A DNA stretch of 64,000 bases from Candidatus Lambdaproteobacteria bacterium RIFOXYD2_FULL_56_26 (GTDB lineage Bacteria > SAR324 > XYD2-FULL-50-16): contig MFNF01000046.1 of assembly GCA_001783715.1 (NCBI GenBank), forward strand, positions 1 to 64,000. Direction: 5' to 3'. How positions within the stretch are numbered: position 1 is the stretch's first letter; each line of letters starts with the position of its first letter. A program made the position numbers and the translations under genes. The notes beneath the pieces are model-generated. The model was not told the DNA's origin and searched no databases. It was given only the letters and a program-made list of their open reading frames with translations. This document shows, one piece after another, positions 48,120-57,541 of the stretch.

Positions 48120-48812
48120 ATGACTTTAGAATTCCAGGAAATCCTGATCCGTCTCTTGGTAGCCGCCATAATCGGCACCGCCATTGGGGTCGAACGAAAC
48201 ATCCATGGCCGTCCGGCCGGGTTGAGGACCCACATGTTGGTCAGCCTGGGGTCCGCCCTGTTTATGCTGGTCTCCATCAACCTTCCGGGCAGCGCCTTGG
48301 GGCACTTGGGGGTTATCGCCTCCGACCCGGCCCGGATCGCCGCCCAAATCGTTACCGGGATCGGTTTTTTGGGGGCCGGGGTGATCATCAAGGACGGGAT
48401 GAACGTCCGGGGCCTGACCACCGCCGCCTGCCTTTGGATGGCTGCGGCAACCGGGATGGCGGCCGGTGCGGGGGAGTTTACCCTGGTAGGGGTGGCTACC
48501 GTGATTGGGCTGGCGGGCTTGGTGGGACTGCACAAGGTGGAAAGCCTTTATGCCCGAGATGCTTACTTTATCCTGCACCTGACCCTCAAGGGGACCCCGG
48601 ATGCGGAGAAGATTCGAGACCAAATCGCCGAGACCGGGGTTTTGGTGCCGGGGTTTTCCTTTGAACGGGACTATGATCAGGACCTGACCCTGCTGCGCTA
48701 CCAGATCTCCATTCACGCCAAAAACGGACGGCGAAAAAAGCTGGAAGAGTTGGTCGCCCAACTGGAACAGTCGGACTTGCGGTTGGTCAGGCTGTTGTGG
48801 AAGCGGGCTTGA
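48120..48812 (+). CDS. mgtC: MgtC/SapB family membrane protein
   Basis: The 230-residue protein has the MgtC N-terminal membrane block: AAIIGTAIGVERNIHGRPAG, LRTHMLVSLGSALFM and GIGFLGAGVIIKDG. A cytoplasmic ACT-like domain follows. MgtC proteins affect F-ATPase and growth at low Mg2+ in pathogens; transport itself is not proven. The end overlaps the convergent gene by 26 bp. Confidence 0.92.
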   Translation: MTLEFQEILIRLLVAAIIGTAIGVERNIHGRPAGLRTHMLVSLGSALFMLVSINLPGSALGHLGVIASDPARIAAQIVTGIGFLGAGVIIKDGMNVRGLTTAACLWMAAATGMAAGAGEFTLVGVATVIGLAGLVGLHKVESLYARDAYFILHLTLKGTPDAEKIRDQIAETGVLVPGFSFERDYDQDLTLLRYQISIHAKNGRRKKLEELVAQLEQSDLRLVRLLWKRA

Positions 48813-49587
48813 GCAAGTGGGGGTCGTTGGCAAACACCCCGTCCACCCCTAGGGCAAACAAGGACCGGGCCTGCTGGGAATCGGCGGCGGTGTAGGCCAG
48901 ATAACAGCGCCCTCGGCCTTTGAGTTCCTCTGCATCAGCGGCGCTCACCGCCCCTACTTCGGTGTGAAAGCCCCAGGCATCGATGGTCTCCAGCAGTTCC
49001 CAGCTTGGCCGGTCCAAGGGGCCTTCGCTCAGGTAGCTGAGCGGCGGGACTTGGGGCCTGCCTTGGAGCGCCAAGAGGCAGGGGGCACTGAAGCTGGAAA
49101 CCAACACTTGGTCCAACATCTTCGCCTGTTCCAGCTGGGCCATCAGGTCCGCCAAAAACCGCTCTCCGCCCTGTTCAAAGGTGTCGGGCTTGATCTCCAG
49201 GTTGAGCCTGATCTTGCCCTGCGCCAAAGCCAACAGCTGGCTGAGCAGCGGCAAGGGTTCTCCTAGAAACTTGGGGCCAAACCAGCCCCCGGCATCCAAC
49301 CGGGACAGGTCGGCCCAATCTTGTTCCCAACTTGCTCCGGTGCCGTCGGTCGTGCGGTCCAAGGTCTCGTCATGGAGCAGCAGGATCTTCCGGTCCCGAC
49401 TGAGCGCCAGGTCCACTTCGGCCATTGGGGCTTGGGCGGCAATCGCCCCTTGGATCGAAGCCAAGGTATTTTCAGGATACCGGGCGGAGTCCCCTCGATG
49501 AGCGACCACAAACGGCCTGGGGACAGAGGCAAAAAAATCTGCTGGCCCCTTGGACTTCGGCCTTTGTTTTGCTCCGGTTGGGACCAC
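48787..49587 (-). CDS. Glycerophosphodiester phosphodiesterase
   Basis: GDPD enzymes release glycerol-3-phosphate from glycerophosphodiesters. VAHRGDSARYPENTLAS, AEVDLALSRD and LLHDETLDRTTDGTG carry the catalytic His pair and the metal-binding Glu/Asp. I chose GTG 49587, which overlaps the preceding stop (TAGTG) and has AAGGAG five bases upstream, giving 266 residues. No signal peptide is present, so it is cytoplasmic (UgpQ-like). The stop lies inside mgtC. Confidence 0.9.
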   Translation of the reverse strand: MVPTGAKQRPKSKGPADFFASVPRPFVVAHRGDSARYPENTLASIQGAIAAQAPMAEVDLALSRDRKILLLHDETLDRTTDGTGASWEQDWADLSRLDAGGWFGPKFLGEPLPLLSQLLALAQGKIRLNLEIKPDTFEQGGERFLADLMAQLEQAKMLDQVLVSSFSAPCLLALQGRPQVPPLSYLSEGPLDRPSWELLETIDAWGFHTEVGAVSAADAEELKGRGRCYLAYTAADSQQARSLFALGVDGVFANDPHLLKPASTTA

Positions 49588-50117
49588 TACCGCTCCTTGG
49601 AGTCCACCCAATCTTGCGGATTGGTTCTTTCCATTGCGTCCTCTTCTTCCGGCGCTTCTGCGGGGACCTCGGCAGGGGCCTGACCTACTGTCGGTTGCGC
49701 CAACTCGTCGGCAGCCGGGGCTGTGGCTTGCGGGGGGGATTGGGGCTCTGGTTGGGCCTGCGCCGGAGCTGGCAACGCCACTGCTACCGGGGCTTCCATC
49801 GGGGCCGGAGATTCCTGGACCGCCGGGGATTCCATCGGGGTCGGAGCCTCTTGGGCCGCCCCAGAGCTTACCTGCGGTTCGGCAGGGGCCACTTCGGGAC
49901 CGGTTTGCCCCTGGTCCATCGGTTCTTCCTTCTCTGCCGCAGGGCAGTTGGCCTTTTGGGCGGCATCTTCAGGGGAATCGGTTAACATGGAGCAGTCTTC
50001 GGACCACTTCGGGTTCTCTGTCGCCTCTTGGAAGCCTTGCCCATCCTGGGCCAAAGCCGGACCGCCCCAAAGGGCCAAGACTAAGGCAAACAACAACACA
50101 AAAAAACGGAGCTTCAT
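49587..50117 (-). CDS. Exported Pro/Ala/Glu-rich low-complexity protein
   Basis: The 176-residue protein has a signal peptide (FFVLLFALVLALWGGPALA). The remainder is disordered in appearance, acidic and built of Pro-Ala-Glu repeats such as PTPMESPAVQESPAPMEAPV. Two Cys lie near residue 42 and 58. AGAGGA precedes the ATG. It is coupled to the phosphodiesterase by TAGTG. No function can be assigned; it may be a periplasmic spacer or surface protein. Confidence 0.75.
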   Translation of the reverse strand: MKLRFFVLLFALVLALWGGPALAQDGQGFQEATENPKWSEDCSMLTDSPEDAAQKANCPAAEKEEPMDQGQTGPEVAPAEPQVSSGAAQEAPTPMESPAVQESPAPMEAPVAVALPAPAQAQPEPQSPPQATAPAADELAQPTVGQAPAEVPAEAPEEEDAMERTNPQDWVDSKER

Positions 50118-50369
50118 GGGAATTCCTCTGTATTCAAAAAAGATTTCACTTTTGTCCCAAGATTTAAGGACTGCCTGAATTTACCTGCTTTTTGCCGCCT
50201 CGGAAACAAAATTTCTTTCCCCTGTTTTTTCATCCAGTTGTCTTTCGTCCGAACCAAAACGGCGGTCACCCGGCCCTGGCATCCCAAAACCAAGGTTCCC
50301 TGGACGGGGATTTTTGAAACCTGTAACTTCTCGGTGGGGATAGAGAAATTAACCTCCAAGGGGGAAAGC

Positions 50370-51602
50370 ATGGTTCCAACAATTTTAGTCATCGAAGGCA
50401 GCGAAATCCAAAGCCGGATGGTCAGCGAAGCCATCCGCCGCAGCTTGTCCCTGGAAACTTGGGAAGCGAGAAGCCTAGAGCAGGTCCAAAACTACCTCAG
50501 CCGCAAAGGGGAACGCCCCTTGATTGCGGTCAGCAACCTGCAACTGGAAGGGGCCCAGGACGGGGAGGCGGTGGATGTTTGTTTGGATGCCGGCATCCCG
50601 ACCCTCGTACTCACTTCCACCTATGATCCCGAGATTCGCAAAAACCTGTTGGACAAACAGGTGGTTGACTATGTGATCAAAAGCGCCAACTCCTTGAACC
50701 AGATCACCGGCCTGATCCGGCAGCTGATCAAAAATTCCGAGTTTGAGGTCTTGATCGTTGATGATTCCAAGCTATTCCGGCAGGAACAGTCCCGGTTGCT
50801 CCGGCTGATGCGGCTCAAGACCCATGAAGCGGAAGACGGCAAACAGGCCTTGGTGCAGCTGGCCCAACACCCGGGGATTCGGCTGGTCCTGACCGACCTG
50901 GAAATGCCCAACCTCGATGGACTGGCCCTGACCAACGAGATCCGCAAGAAATACCCCAAGGAACGGCTCGCCGTGGTAGGCCTTTCGGCCTATGCGGTTG
51001 ACGAAACCTCGGCGATGTTTATCAAAAACGGGGCCAACGACTTTCTGCGCAAACCCTTTTTGCAGGAAGAGTTCAACTGCCGGGTGATGCAAAACCTGGA
51101 GATGATCGACCTGTTTGACCAATTGCTGAAGGCGGCCCACGCCGACTATCTAACCGGCATTTCCAACCGCCGGTACTTCTTCAGCCATTCCGGCTCCAAG
51201 CTCAAGCCTCAGGTGGCCCAAGGGGTTGCGATGTTTGACCTGGATTTCTTTAAAAAGATCAACGACACCTATGGCCACGAGGCGGGGGACCAAGTCCTGG
51301 TCACCTTTGCCTCCCTTTTGGACCAACACCTGGGAAAGCTGGGCCAGGTGGCTCGTTTGGGAGGAGAAGAGTTTGCCGCCTTTTTCCTGGAGCTGCCGCC
51401 CGACCAAGCCAGAACGGCTGTGGAAGGGTTGCGCCAAGCGGTCGCTCAGACCCAGGTTGCCTTTGGCCAGCAGAGGATCTCGATGACCGTCTCGGTGGGT
51501 TTTGCAGTTGGCCCTTACGGCAACCTGGAACAATACTTGGCAGAAGCGGACAAGAACCTCTACTTTGCCAAGGAATCGGGGCGCAACCAGGTGGTGGGCT
51601 GA
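50370..51602 (+). CDS. Diguanylate cyclase with two receiver domains (REC-REC-GGDEF)
   Basis: The ATG at 50370 follows AAGGGGG, giving 410 residues. The first receiver is degenerate: its acceptor position reads AVSNLQLEG with Asn for Asp. The second is normal (VLIVDDSKLFRQE, LVLTDLEMPNLDG, FLRKPF). The GGDEF domain from about 260 has DYLTGISNRRYF, DLDFFKKINDTYGHEAGD and LGGEEF at about 330, so it should make c-di-GMP. An I-site RxxD is not evident. It is the only GGDEF in the window with an intact signature. Confidence 0.92.
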   Translation: MVPTILVIEGSEIQSRMVSEAIRRSLSLETWEARSLEQVQNYLSRKGERPLIAVSNLQLEGAQDGEAVDVCLDAGIPTLVLTSTYDPEIRKNLLDKQVVDYVIKSANSLNQITGLIRQLIKNSEFEVLIVDDSKLFRQEQSRLLRLMRLKTHEAEDGKQALVQLAQHPGIRLVLTDLEMPNLDGLALTNEIRKKYPKERLAVVGLSAYAVDETSAMFIKNGANDFLRKPFLQEEFNCRVMQNLEMIDLFDQLLKAAHADYLTGISNRRYFFSHSGSKLKPQVAQGVAMFDLDFFKKINDTYGHEAGDQVLVTFASLLDQHLGKLGQVARLGGEEFAAFFLELPPDQARTAVEGLRQAVAQTQVAFGQQRISMTVSVGFAVGPYGNLEQYLAEADKNLYFAKESGRNQVVG

Positions 51603-51655
51603 CTTCCAGGGGCTAGGCTGCCGGGAGTACCGGCGGCGCTTGGAGCGGAAAGGGG

Positions 51656-52456
51656 TCAGGCGAAATCGATCAAGCCGCGGGAAAGGCTGATTGCCACCGC
51701 ATGGGGGGCGTTGTGGGCATCCAGCTTGGTGTAGATCTTGTTCATCAGCTGTTGGGTCCTAGACTCGGAAATGCCCAGTTCTTCGGCAATCATCCGGCGG
51801 TTCATACCCTTTTGCAGCAATTGCAAAATCAACCGTTCCCGTTCTTCCAGCAGGCTCAAGTCCCGTTTTTGCCGGATCAAGGTGTAGGCCTTGTGGATGT
51901 GGGGCTTGATGGTGTCCAAGATGAACTCGGTCCGCCGTTCAAACAAGAACCCACCGCTCAGGTCAATCTGGCTGAATTCCTTTTTATTGTGGGTATAGGT
52001 GCGTACGGCGTAACCTTCGTTGAGCCCCGCCTGTAACGCTGCTGCAACCCATTGGGGGTCGGCACCGTACTCGAAGGCCAACAGGTTCCAATAGTGGTGC
52101 TGGAACTCCAGGTTAGCCAAGACCGAAAACACCGGGTCCTTGTGCTCCAAACCCCGTGATTGACCGGCGTGAAATTCGGTCACTGGCCAATCGATGGAAA
52201 ATTCGCTTTTTTCCAGCAACAGCCCTTCCTCGTTGAGCTCCACCAACAGAAAATAAAGGTGCTTGTACCCCAACAGGCTGCGCAACGACTCCAAAATCTC
52301 TTTTACCTGGGGCTCTTCTTCGGCCTGGATGCACCGGTTGATCATCTGCAACAAAAACAGCGCATCCTCGGCGGAGCAGTAAGAGGGATAGTCCGCAGGT
52401 GCAGCGTCCCAACCGGGAGGAGTTGAAGACATCAAAGGGGGGTCAAGGGGTGCCAA
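51656..52456 (-). CDS. LuxR-type transcription regulator
   Basis: The 266-residue protein ends with a LuxR helix-turn-helix (LLEERERLILQLLQKGMNR, then IAEELGISESRTQQLMNKIY). The N-terminal domain of about 190 residues is a PAS/GAF-like sensor not matching the acyl-homoserine-lactone family clearly. A TTG start at 52456 has GAGG upstream; ATG 52432 is possible. It converges with the diguanylate cyclase and could sit upstream or downstream of it functionally. Confidence 0.85.
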   Translation of the reverse strand: MAPLDPPLMSSTPPGWDAAPADYPSYCSAEDALFLLQMINRCIQAEEEPQVKEILESLRSLLGYKHLYFLLVELNEEGLLLEKSEFSIDWPVTEFHAGQSRGLEHKDPVFSVLANLEFQHHYWNLLAFEYGADPQWVAAALQAGLNEGYAVRTYTHNKKEFSQIDLSGGFLFERRTEFILDTIKPHIHKAYTLIRQKRDLSLLEERERLILQLLQKGMNRRMIAEELGISESRTQQLMNKIYTKLDAHNAPHAVAISLSRGLIDFA

Positions 52457-52849
52457 AAAACCTCATTTTTTCAGGTGAAGGTCCGGGGAACAACCGAGCT
52501 TTGGAACAGTTTGCCGTTTGGAGCCATTGCCGAACCGTCTTGAACCTCGCCCGCTTTAATAGCTGCTTTTTTTTTAAACTAAAAGCAATTTGTTGATTTT
52601 AAGCGAAAAGTCCCCCTGGGGCCTCTGTCTTGGCGGCGCTCTGGAGTGGGTTTGTGCGCTTGGGGTAGTCTCTAGGGGAATCTCCCCATAAAACCTGCAA
52701 AATTCGGGGTAAAAAGGAGCATTTTTTTGCTTTTGGACCGCCATTGCAGAGGATGAAGATTGTCTTGTTCAAAAAAATCGGGCAACCTTTGACCCGTACC
52801 AAGGCGGTTTTATTTTTAAACCTTTTTCAAGCCCACCGGAGAGCCTACC
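52457..52849. other. 393-bp region between luxR-type gene and Ca-ATPase
   Basis: No gene or known riboswitch is visible. It has a 5-bp hairpin GGGGA/TCCCC (52675-52687) and a promoter for the ATPase (52789-52816). The middle is AT-rich (52560-52600). Confidence 0.5.
52789..52816 (+). promoter_or_regulatory. Candidate promoter of the Ca2+-type P-ATPase
   Basis: TTGACC (52789-52794) and TATTTT (52811-52816) with a 16-bp spacer, 34 bp before the ATG, which has CGGAGAG upstream. Confidence 0.45.
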
Positions 52850-55534
52850 ATGTCCATCCTGCAAACTCCCGCCCAAGCTTGGCATTGCCAAACCTCCCAA
52901 GAAGCGGCCCAGGCGCTCAAAAGCGACCCCAAGCTGGGTCTGACCGAGGAGACTGCCGCCCAAAGGCTGGAGGCCTACGGTCCCAACCAGTTGGAGGCCA
53001 AGGGGACCAAGTCGGCGTTCTTGATGCTCTTTGAACAGTTCACCAGCCTTTTGATCCTGATTTTGATCGCTGCCGCCGCCGTCTCGGGTTACCTGGGCCA
53101 GATGGTGGAGATGGGGGCGATTTTGGCCATTGTGGTGTTGTTTGGGATCCTGGGGTTTGTCCAGGAATACCGGGCTGACCAAGCGCTGGCGGCCTTAAAG
53201 AAACTTTCGGTCCCCCGGGCTTTTGTCTGCCGCTCCGGGGTTTGGCGGGACCTGGATTCCAGCGAACTGGTCCCCGGAGACTTGGTCCGCCTGGAAGCGG
53301 GCAGCTTTATCCCCGCCGACCTGCGGATGACCAATGTCCAAAACTTCCAAATCGACGAATCCGCCTTGACCGGCGAGTCCTTGCCGGTGGCCAAGGAGAT
53401 CAACCCGATCCAAGACCCGGATGCCCCCCTGGGCAATCGCAAGAACATGGCCTTTATGGGAACCTTTTCCCTGCTGGGCCGGGCCGAGGCCCTGGTGGCC
53501 GAAACCGGAATGAATACCGAGATCGGCAGAATCGCCAAGTTGCTACAAACTGCCGAGTCCGGCCCCACACCGCTGCAGCGGCGGCTTGACCAGGCCGGAA
53601 AGGTTTTGGCCATTGTCGGGGCGGTGGCCTCGTTGTTGGTGATGATCGTGGGCCTGTGGTTGGGGAGAGACTTGGCCGAGATGTTCCTGATCGGGGTCAG
53701 TCTAGCGGTGGCAGTGGTCCCCGAAGGCCTTCCGGCAGTGGTGACCATCACCCTGGCCTTGGGGGCCCGCAGGATGCTCAAACGGCACTCCCTGGTCCGC
53801 AAGTTGACCGCCGTTGAAACTTTGGGCTCCGTGACGGTGATTTGTTCGGACAAAACCGGGACCTTGACCCAAAATAAAATGACCGCCGACTTGATGCGCA
53901 CCGCCTTGGACGGAACTCCTGGAGAAGGGCTGGCCAAAAGACGTTTGGGGTTAGCCGGGGTCTTGTGCAACGATGCCGCCTGGCCCTTGCCCCAAGTAGG
54001 GGGCGAAAAACTCGCCGGGGATCCCACCGAAATCGCTTTTTTGGAAGCGGCCCTCAAGGAGGGTCTGGATCCGGGGGCAGCCCGAGAAAAGGCCCCCAGG
54101 GTCGCCGAATGGCCCTTTGATTCGGGCCGTAAGATGATGTCCACCCTCCATGAACTCTCCCAAGACGGGGAACTCTGGACCCAGGTTTTGGGCTCGCTGG
54201 AAGGGGGCAGACTGTTGGTCGCCAAGGGAGCGGGAGACATGCTGCTCGACCGCTGTACCTCTCAGGTCGGCCCCAACGGTCCCGAGCCCCTGGGCCCCAA
54301 GGAGTTGGCTTTCTGGCACCAGGAGATCGACCGTCTGGCCGCCGTCGGCAGAAGGGTCTTGGGGGTGGCCGCCAAAAAGGCCGAACCGGGCCTGGAACAG
54401 GGCACCGCCGAACAGGCGGAATCCAATCTGGTCTTTTTGGGCCTGACCGGAATGATCGACCCGCCCAGGCCCGAAGCCGCCGCTGCCGTGGTCGCCGCCA
54501 AACGGGCAGGGATTCGCCCGGTGATGATCACCGGAGACCACCCGGCCACCGCCAAGGCGATTGCCCATGAATTGGGCCTTGAAGGTGAGGCTCTCCGGGG
54601 GGACGAACTGGCCAAGATGAGCGATGAGGAACTCAAAGTAGCGGTGGGCAACGTCGCCATTTTTGCCCGGGTCAGCCCCGAGCAAAAGCTGCGGATCGTC
54701 AAAGCCTACCAGGACCGTGGAGAAGTGGTCTCCATGACCGGAGACGGGGTCAACGACTCCCCTTCGCTCAAACAGGCCGACATTGGCGTGGCCATGGGCA
54801 TGGCCGGTACTGACACCGCCAAGGAAGCGGCTTCCATGGTTCTCTTGGACGACAACTTTGCCACCATCGTGGCGGCGGTCGAAGAGGGACGAACGATCTA
54901 CGACAACATCCTGCGGTTCTTGCGGTTCTCGATCACCGGGAACATGGGCAAGGTGCTGGTCATGTTAACCGCCCCGCTCTTTGGCATGACCGTCGCTCTG
55001 GTGCCTTTGCAGCTGTTGTGGCTCAACCTGTTGACCGACGGGCTTTTGAGTGTCGGGTTGGGGGTCGAGGCCCCCGAAGCCAACGTGATGCACCGTCCCC
55101 CCAGGCCGCCCAAGGCCAGCGTTTTTGGCGGGGGGATGCCTTGGTTCATCACCATCGCCGGTGGGGTTTTGGGTCTGATCTCTCTGGCCTTGGGGGTTTA
55201 TTACTTTAGGCTTGATCCCGCCGAAAACGGGGTTTGGCAGACCATGATTTTCACCTCCATCGTCTTCTTGCAGATCGCCCAGGCCCTTTCGGCAAGGTCG
55301 ATCGACCAGTCTTGCTTTACCCTGTCTCCGGCCACCAACAAGCTGCTCTTTTACATGATCGGCCTGACCTTGGTGCTGCAATTGGCGGTGATGTACCTGC
55401 CCCCGTTGGCGGCCCTGTTTGAGGCGGTGCCCTTGGGCTCCACCGAGCTGGGGCTGTGCATCGGTTCGGGGGTCTTTTATTTGGTCTTCCTGGAGATCTA
55501 CAAAAAACTCGCCCCCAAGCCCAAGACTATTTGA
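52850..55534 (+). CDS. P2-type Ca2+-transporting ATPase
   Basis: The 894-residue pump exports a divalent cation, most likely Ca2+. It has an N-terminal actuator with DESALTGESLPV, the M4 site PEGLPAVVTITLALGARR, the phosphorylated Asp in CSDKTGTLTQNKM, the nucleotide domain, GDGVNDSPSLKQADIGVAMG, and M6 with NLLTDG. These match PMR1/SERCA-like bacterial ATPases. Ten membrane helices are expected. It stands alone with its own promoter and a strong terminator. Confidence 0.94.
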   Translation: MSILQTPAQAWHCQTSQEAAQALKSDPKLGLTEETAAQRLEAYGPNQLEAKGTKSAFLMLFEQFTSLLILILIAAAAVSGYLGQMVEMGAILAIVVLFGILGFVQEYRADQALAALKKLSVPRAFVCRSGVWRDLDSSELVPGDLVRLEAGSFIPADLRMTNVQNFQIDESALTGESLPVAKEINPIQDPDAPLGNRKNMAFMGTFSLLGRAEALVAETGMNTEIGRIAKLLQTAESGPTPLQRRLDQAGKVLAIVGAVASLLVMIVGLWLGRDLAEMFLIGVSLAVAVVPEGLPAVVTITLALGARRMLKRHSLVRKLTAVETLGSVTVICSDKTGTLTQNKMTADLMRTALDGTPGEGLAKRRLGLAGVLCNDAAWPLPQVGGEKLAGDPTEIAFLEAALKEGLDPGAAREKAPRVAEWPFDSGRKMMSTLHELSQDGELWTQVLGSLEGGRLLVAKGAGDMLLDRCTSQVGPNGPEPLGPKELAFWHQEIDRLAAVGRRVLGVAAKKAEPGLEQGTAEQAESNLVFLGLTGMIDPPRPEAAAAVVAAKRAGIRPVMITGDHPATAKAIAHELGLEGEALRGDELAKMSDEELKVAVGNVAIFARVSPEQKLRIVKAYQDRGEVVSMTGDGVNDSPSLKQADIGVAMGMAGTDTAKEAASMVLLDDNFATIVAAVEEGRTIYDNILRFLRFSITGNMGKVLVMLTAPLFGMTVALVPLQLLWLNLLTDGLLSVGLGVEAPEANVMHRPPRPPKASVFGGGMPWFITIAGGVLGLISLALGVYYFRLDPAENGVWQTMIFTSIVFLQIAQALSARSIDQSCFTLSPATNKLLFYMIGLTLVLQLAVMYLPPLAALFEAVPLGSTELGLCIGSGVFYLVFLEIYKKLAPKPKTI

Positions 55535-55567
55535 GCCTAGCCCCGGAAGGGGCTTTGCTCCAACCTG

Positions 55568-55605
55568 CCGCCCTGGGGTCCCTGGGTCCCCAGGGCGGGT
55601 TTTTC
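55568..55605 (+). terminator. Strong intrinsic terminator after the P-ATPase
   Basis: CCGCCCTGGGG (55568-55578) pairs with CCCCAGGGCGG (55588-55598); TTTTTCT follows. It lies 34 bp after the stop. Confidence 0.85.
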
Positions 55606-55622
55606 TCTTCCTAAGGTACCCC

Positions 55623-56549
55623 ATGCCATACCACGCCGGTCTGGACGAGGTTCTAGTCCCTGCCAGCCCTGGCCGGGAAGCGGTACCGCTGCGGATCCTC
55701 TACCCCACCCTAACCCCCGCCGGTCCCACTTCGCTGGGTCCCTTCCTCGCCGAGGTTGCCCCCCAGGCTCCGGTGGCCGAGGGAAGGTTCCCCTTGGTTT
55801 TGTTCTCCCACGGCTCGGGCAGTTCCAGTCTGCTGTTCCGCTCCTTAGCCAGATTTTTGGCCCAAAACGGCTTTGTGGTGGGCTTGCCCGAACACCCCGG
55901 CAACAACCGAAACGACAACGAACGGGCCCAGAGCCTTAAGAACCTGAAGGAAAGACCCAAACACCTCAAAAGCTGTTTGGACTACTTTTTGGGGACCGAC
56001 GACCGGCAAAGTCACCTGCTGGGGGACCAAGTTGCGGTCATCGGCCATTCCATCGGTGCCTACACGGGTTTAGCCCTGGCCGGTGGAACCCCGCACAACC
56101 GGCACGAGATCCTCCATTTCCCGGAGTTTAAAATTACCGGCTCCGAGCCCATCGAGGTTGAGGCGGACCCCCGAGTCAAGGCGCTGGTACTGCTGGCCCC
56201 GGCGGTCGGATGGTTTATGGCCCCAGAGGCCTTGGAAAAGGTGAGGTTGCCGATTTTAATGCTCACCGGGGAACTGGACACCCTGGCCCCCAGCTTTCAC
56301 GGAGAGATCGTCAAGGGGGGAGTGGCGGGCCGCTGCCCTCTCTTCCACCAAACCATCCCCAAGGCCGGGCATTATTCTTTTTTCAGCCCCTTTCCCGAAG
56401 CCATGCGCCGCCCCAACTTTCTTCCGGCCCTGGACCCAGAAGGGTTTGACCGGGAACAATTCCAAGAGTGGCTGCAACTGGAAGTGCTGGGGTTTTTACG
56501 GCGGTACCTCTGCGGAGAACAGCAGGGGGAGACAAACCCGAGCCCTTGA
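55623..56549 (+). CDS. Alpha/beta hydrolase (PAF-acetylhydrolase-like)
   Basis: The 308-residue enzyme has the nucleophile elbow VIGHSIGAYTGLAL near 143, an acidic residue in LTGELDTLAP and His in KAGHYSFFSP. FSHGSGSSSLLFRSLARFLA forms the oxyanion region. The class includes lipid esterases and dienelactone hydrolases; the substrate is not visible. No signal peptide. The next gene starts 86 bp later on the same strand. Confidence 0.85.
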   Translation: MPYHAGLDEVLVPASPGREAVPLRILYPTLTPAGPTSLGPFLAEVAPQAPVAEGRFPLVLFSHGSGSSSLLFRSLARFLAQNGFVVGLPEHPGNNRNDNERAQSLKNLKERPKHLKSCLDYFLGTDDRQSHLLGDQVAVIGHSIGAYTGLALAGGTPHNRHEILHFPEFKITGSEPIEVEADPRVKALVLLAPAVGWFMAPEALEKVRLPILMLTGELDTLAPSFHGEIVKGGVAGRCPLFHQTIPKAGHYSFFSPFPEAMRRPNFLPALDPEGFDREQFQEWLQLEVLGFLRRYLCGEQQGETNPSP

Positions 56550-56635
56550 GGCAGCCTGCCGGACCGGGGCCAGCCGGGTCCCTTTGCAGGCAATCGTCAC
56601 CTCCCCTGGGTCAGGGGGCTTTTGGAGTATGGGCC

Positions 56636-57541
56636 TTGAAAATCTGTTTCCTTCCCGACAACCTTTGCACAAAACCACAGCGGTCCGGCCAAAGCCTCCT
56701 GGAGATCAGCCTCGCCGCTGGGGTGGACCACACCCATGCCTGTGGCGGGGTCGGCAAGTGTTCAACCTGTCGGGTCATGGTGCTTGAAGGGGCAGAGCGA
56801 TTGTTGGCCCGAAACCCCACCGAACAGGCGTTGGCCCAACGGCTCGGGTTTGGCCCGGAGATCCGTCTGGCCTGCCAGACCGTCCCCCAGGGCGACTTGA
56901 CCCTGCGCCGATTGGTCATCGACGATGAAGACCTGGAGATCCTCCACTTCCGGCTGACCGCCTCGGCTTTGCCCAAGATCGGGGTGGAAAAGGAGTTGGC
57001 CATCCTGTTTGTGGACCTGCGCAACTTTACCCCCTTTTCGGAAGCATTGCCTGCCTATGATGTGATGCACCTGTTGGAGCGGTTCTTTTTCCTGTGCGGT
57101 CAACAGGTCAAGCAGGCCGGGGGCTGGATCGACAACTACATGGGAGACGGGTTTTTGGCCCTCTTTGACGGGGAAAACCCCAAACAAAAGTGCCAAAAGG
57201 CTTTGGCTGCCGCCCAAGGGGTGTTGGCGGCCATGCCTGGATTCAACCACTACCTCGCCAAGGTTGCGCCCCAATTCCTCAAGCTGGGCATCGGGGTCCA
57301 CTACGGCCACCTGATCCAAGGGGAGATCGGGGCAGGGGAGCAGATGCGGGAGATTGTGATCGGGGACGCAGTCAACACCGCCTCTCGGATCGAATCCGCC
57401 ACCAAGGTTTTGGGCCGACCACTCTTGGTCAGTGAAGAGGTCCGGGAGCACCTGGGGCCGGAGTTTCGGTTCGAGAGGGTGGGGGAAGTGACCTTAAAGG
57501 GCAAACAGGGGCTTTTCCCGTTGTTTTGTCCGGTAGAGTGA
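56636..57541 (+). CDS. 2Fe-2S ferredoxin-class III adenylate/guanylate cyclase fusion
   Basis: The TTG at 56636 has GGAG eight bases upstream, giving 301 residues. The first 90 residues form a plant-type ferredoxin: HACGGVGKCSTCRVMV and the fourth Cys in RLACQTVP. The cyclase domain from about 120 has the metal Asp in ILFVDLRNFTPFSE, DNYMGDGFLALF and IGDAVNTASRIES. It should make cAMP or cGMP under redox control. Upstream frame to 56468 lacks homology. It could supply the nucleotide for the cNMP-domain kinase, which is speculation. Confidence 0.9.
   Translation: MKICFLPDNLCTKPQRSGQSLLEISLAAGVDHTHACGGVGKCSTCRVMVLEGAERLLARNPTEQALAQRLGFGPEIRLACQTVPQGDLTLRRLVIDDEDLEILHFRLTASALPKIGVEKELAILFVDLRNFTPFSEALPAYDVMHLLERFFFLCGQQVKQAGGWIDNYMGDGFLALFDGENPKQKCQKALAAAQGVLAAMPGFNHYLAKVAPQFLKLGIGVHYGHLIQGEIGAGEQMREIVIGDAVNTASRIESATKVLGRPLLVSEEVREHLGPEFRFERVGEVTLKGKQGLFPLFCPVE

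Noticed and set aside
52457-52849. yybP-ykoY-type riboswitch before the P-type ATPase
   Set aside because: The conserved loops of that riboswitch could not be found; only a 5-bp GGGGA/TCCCC hairpin is present.
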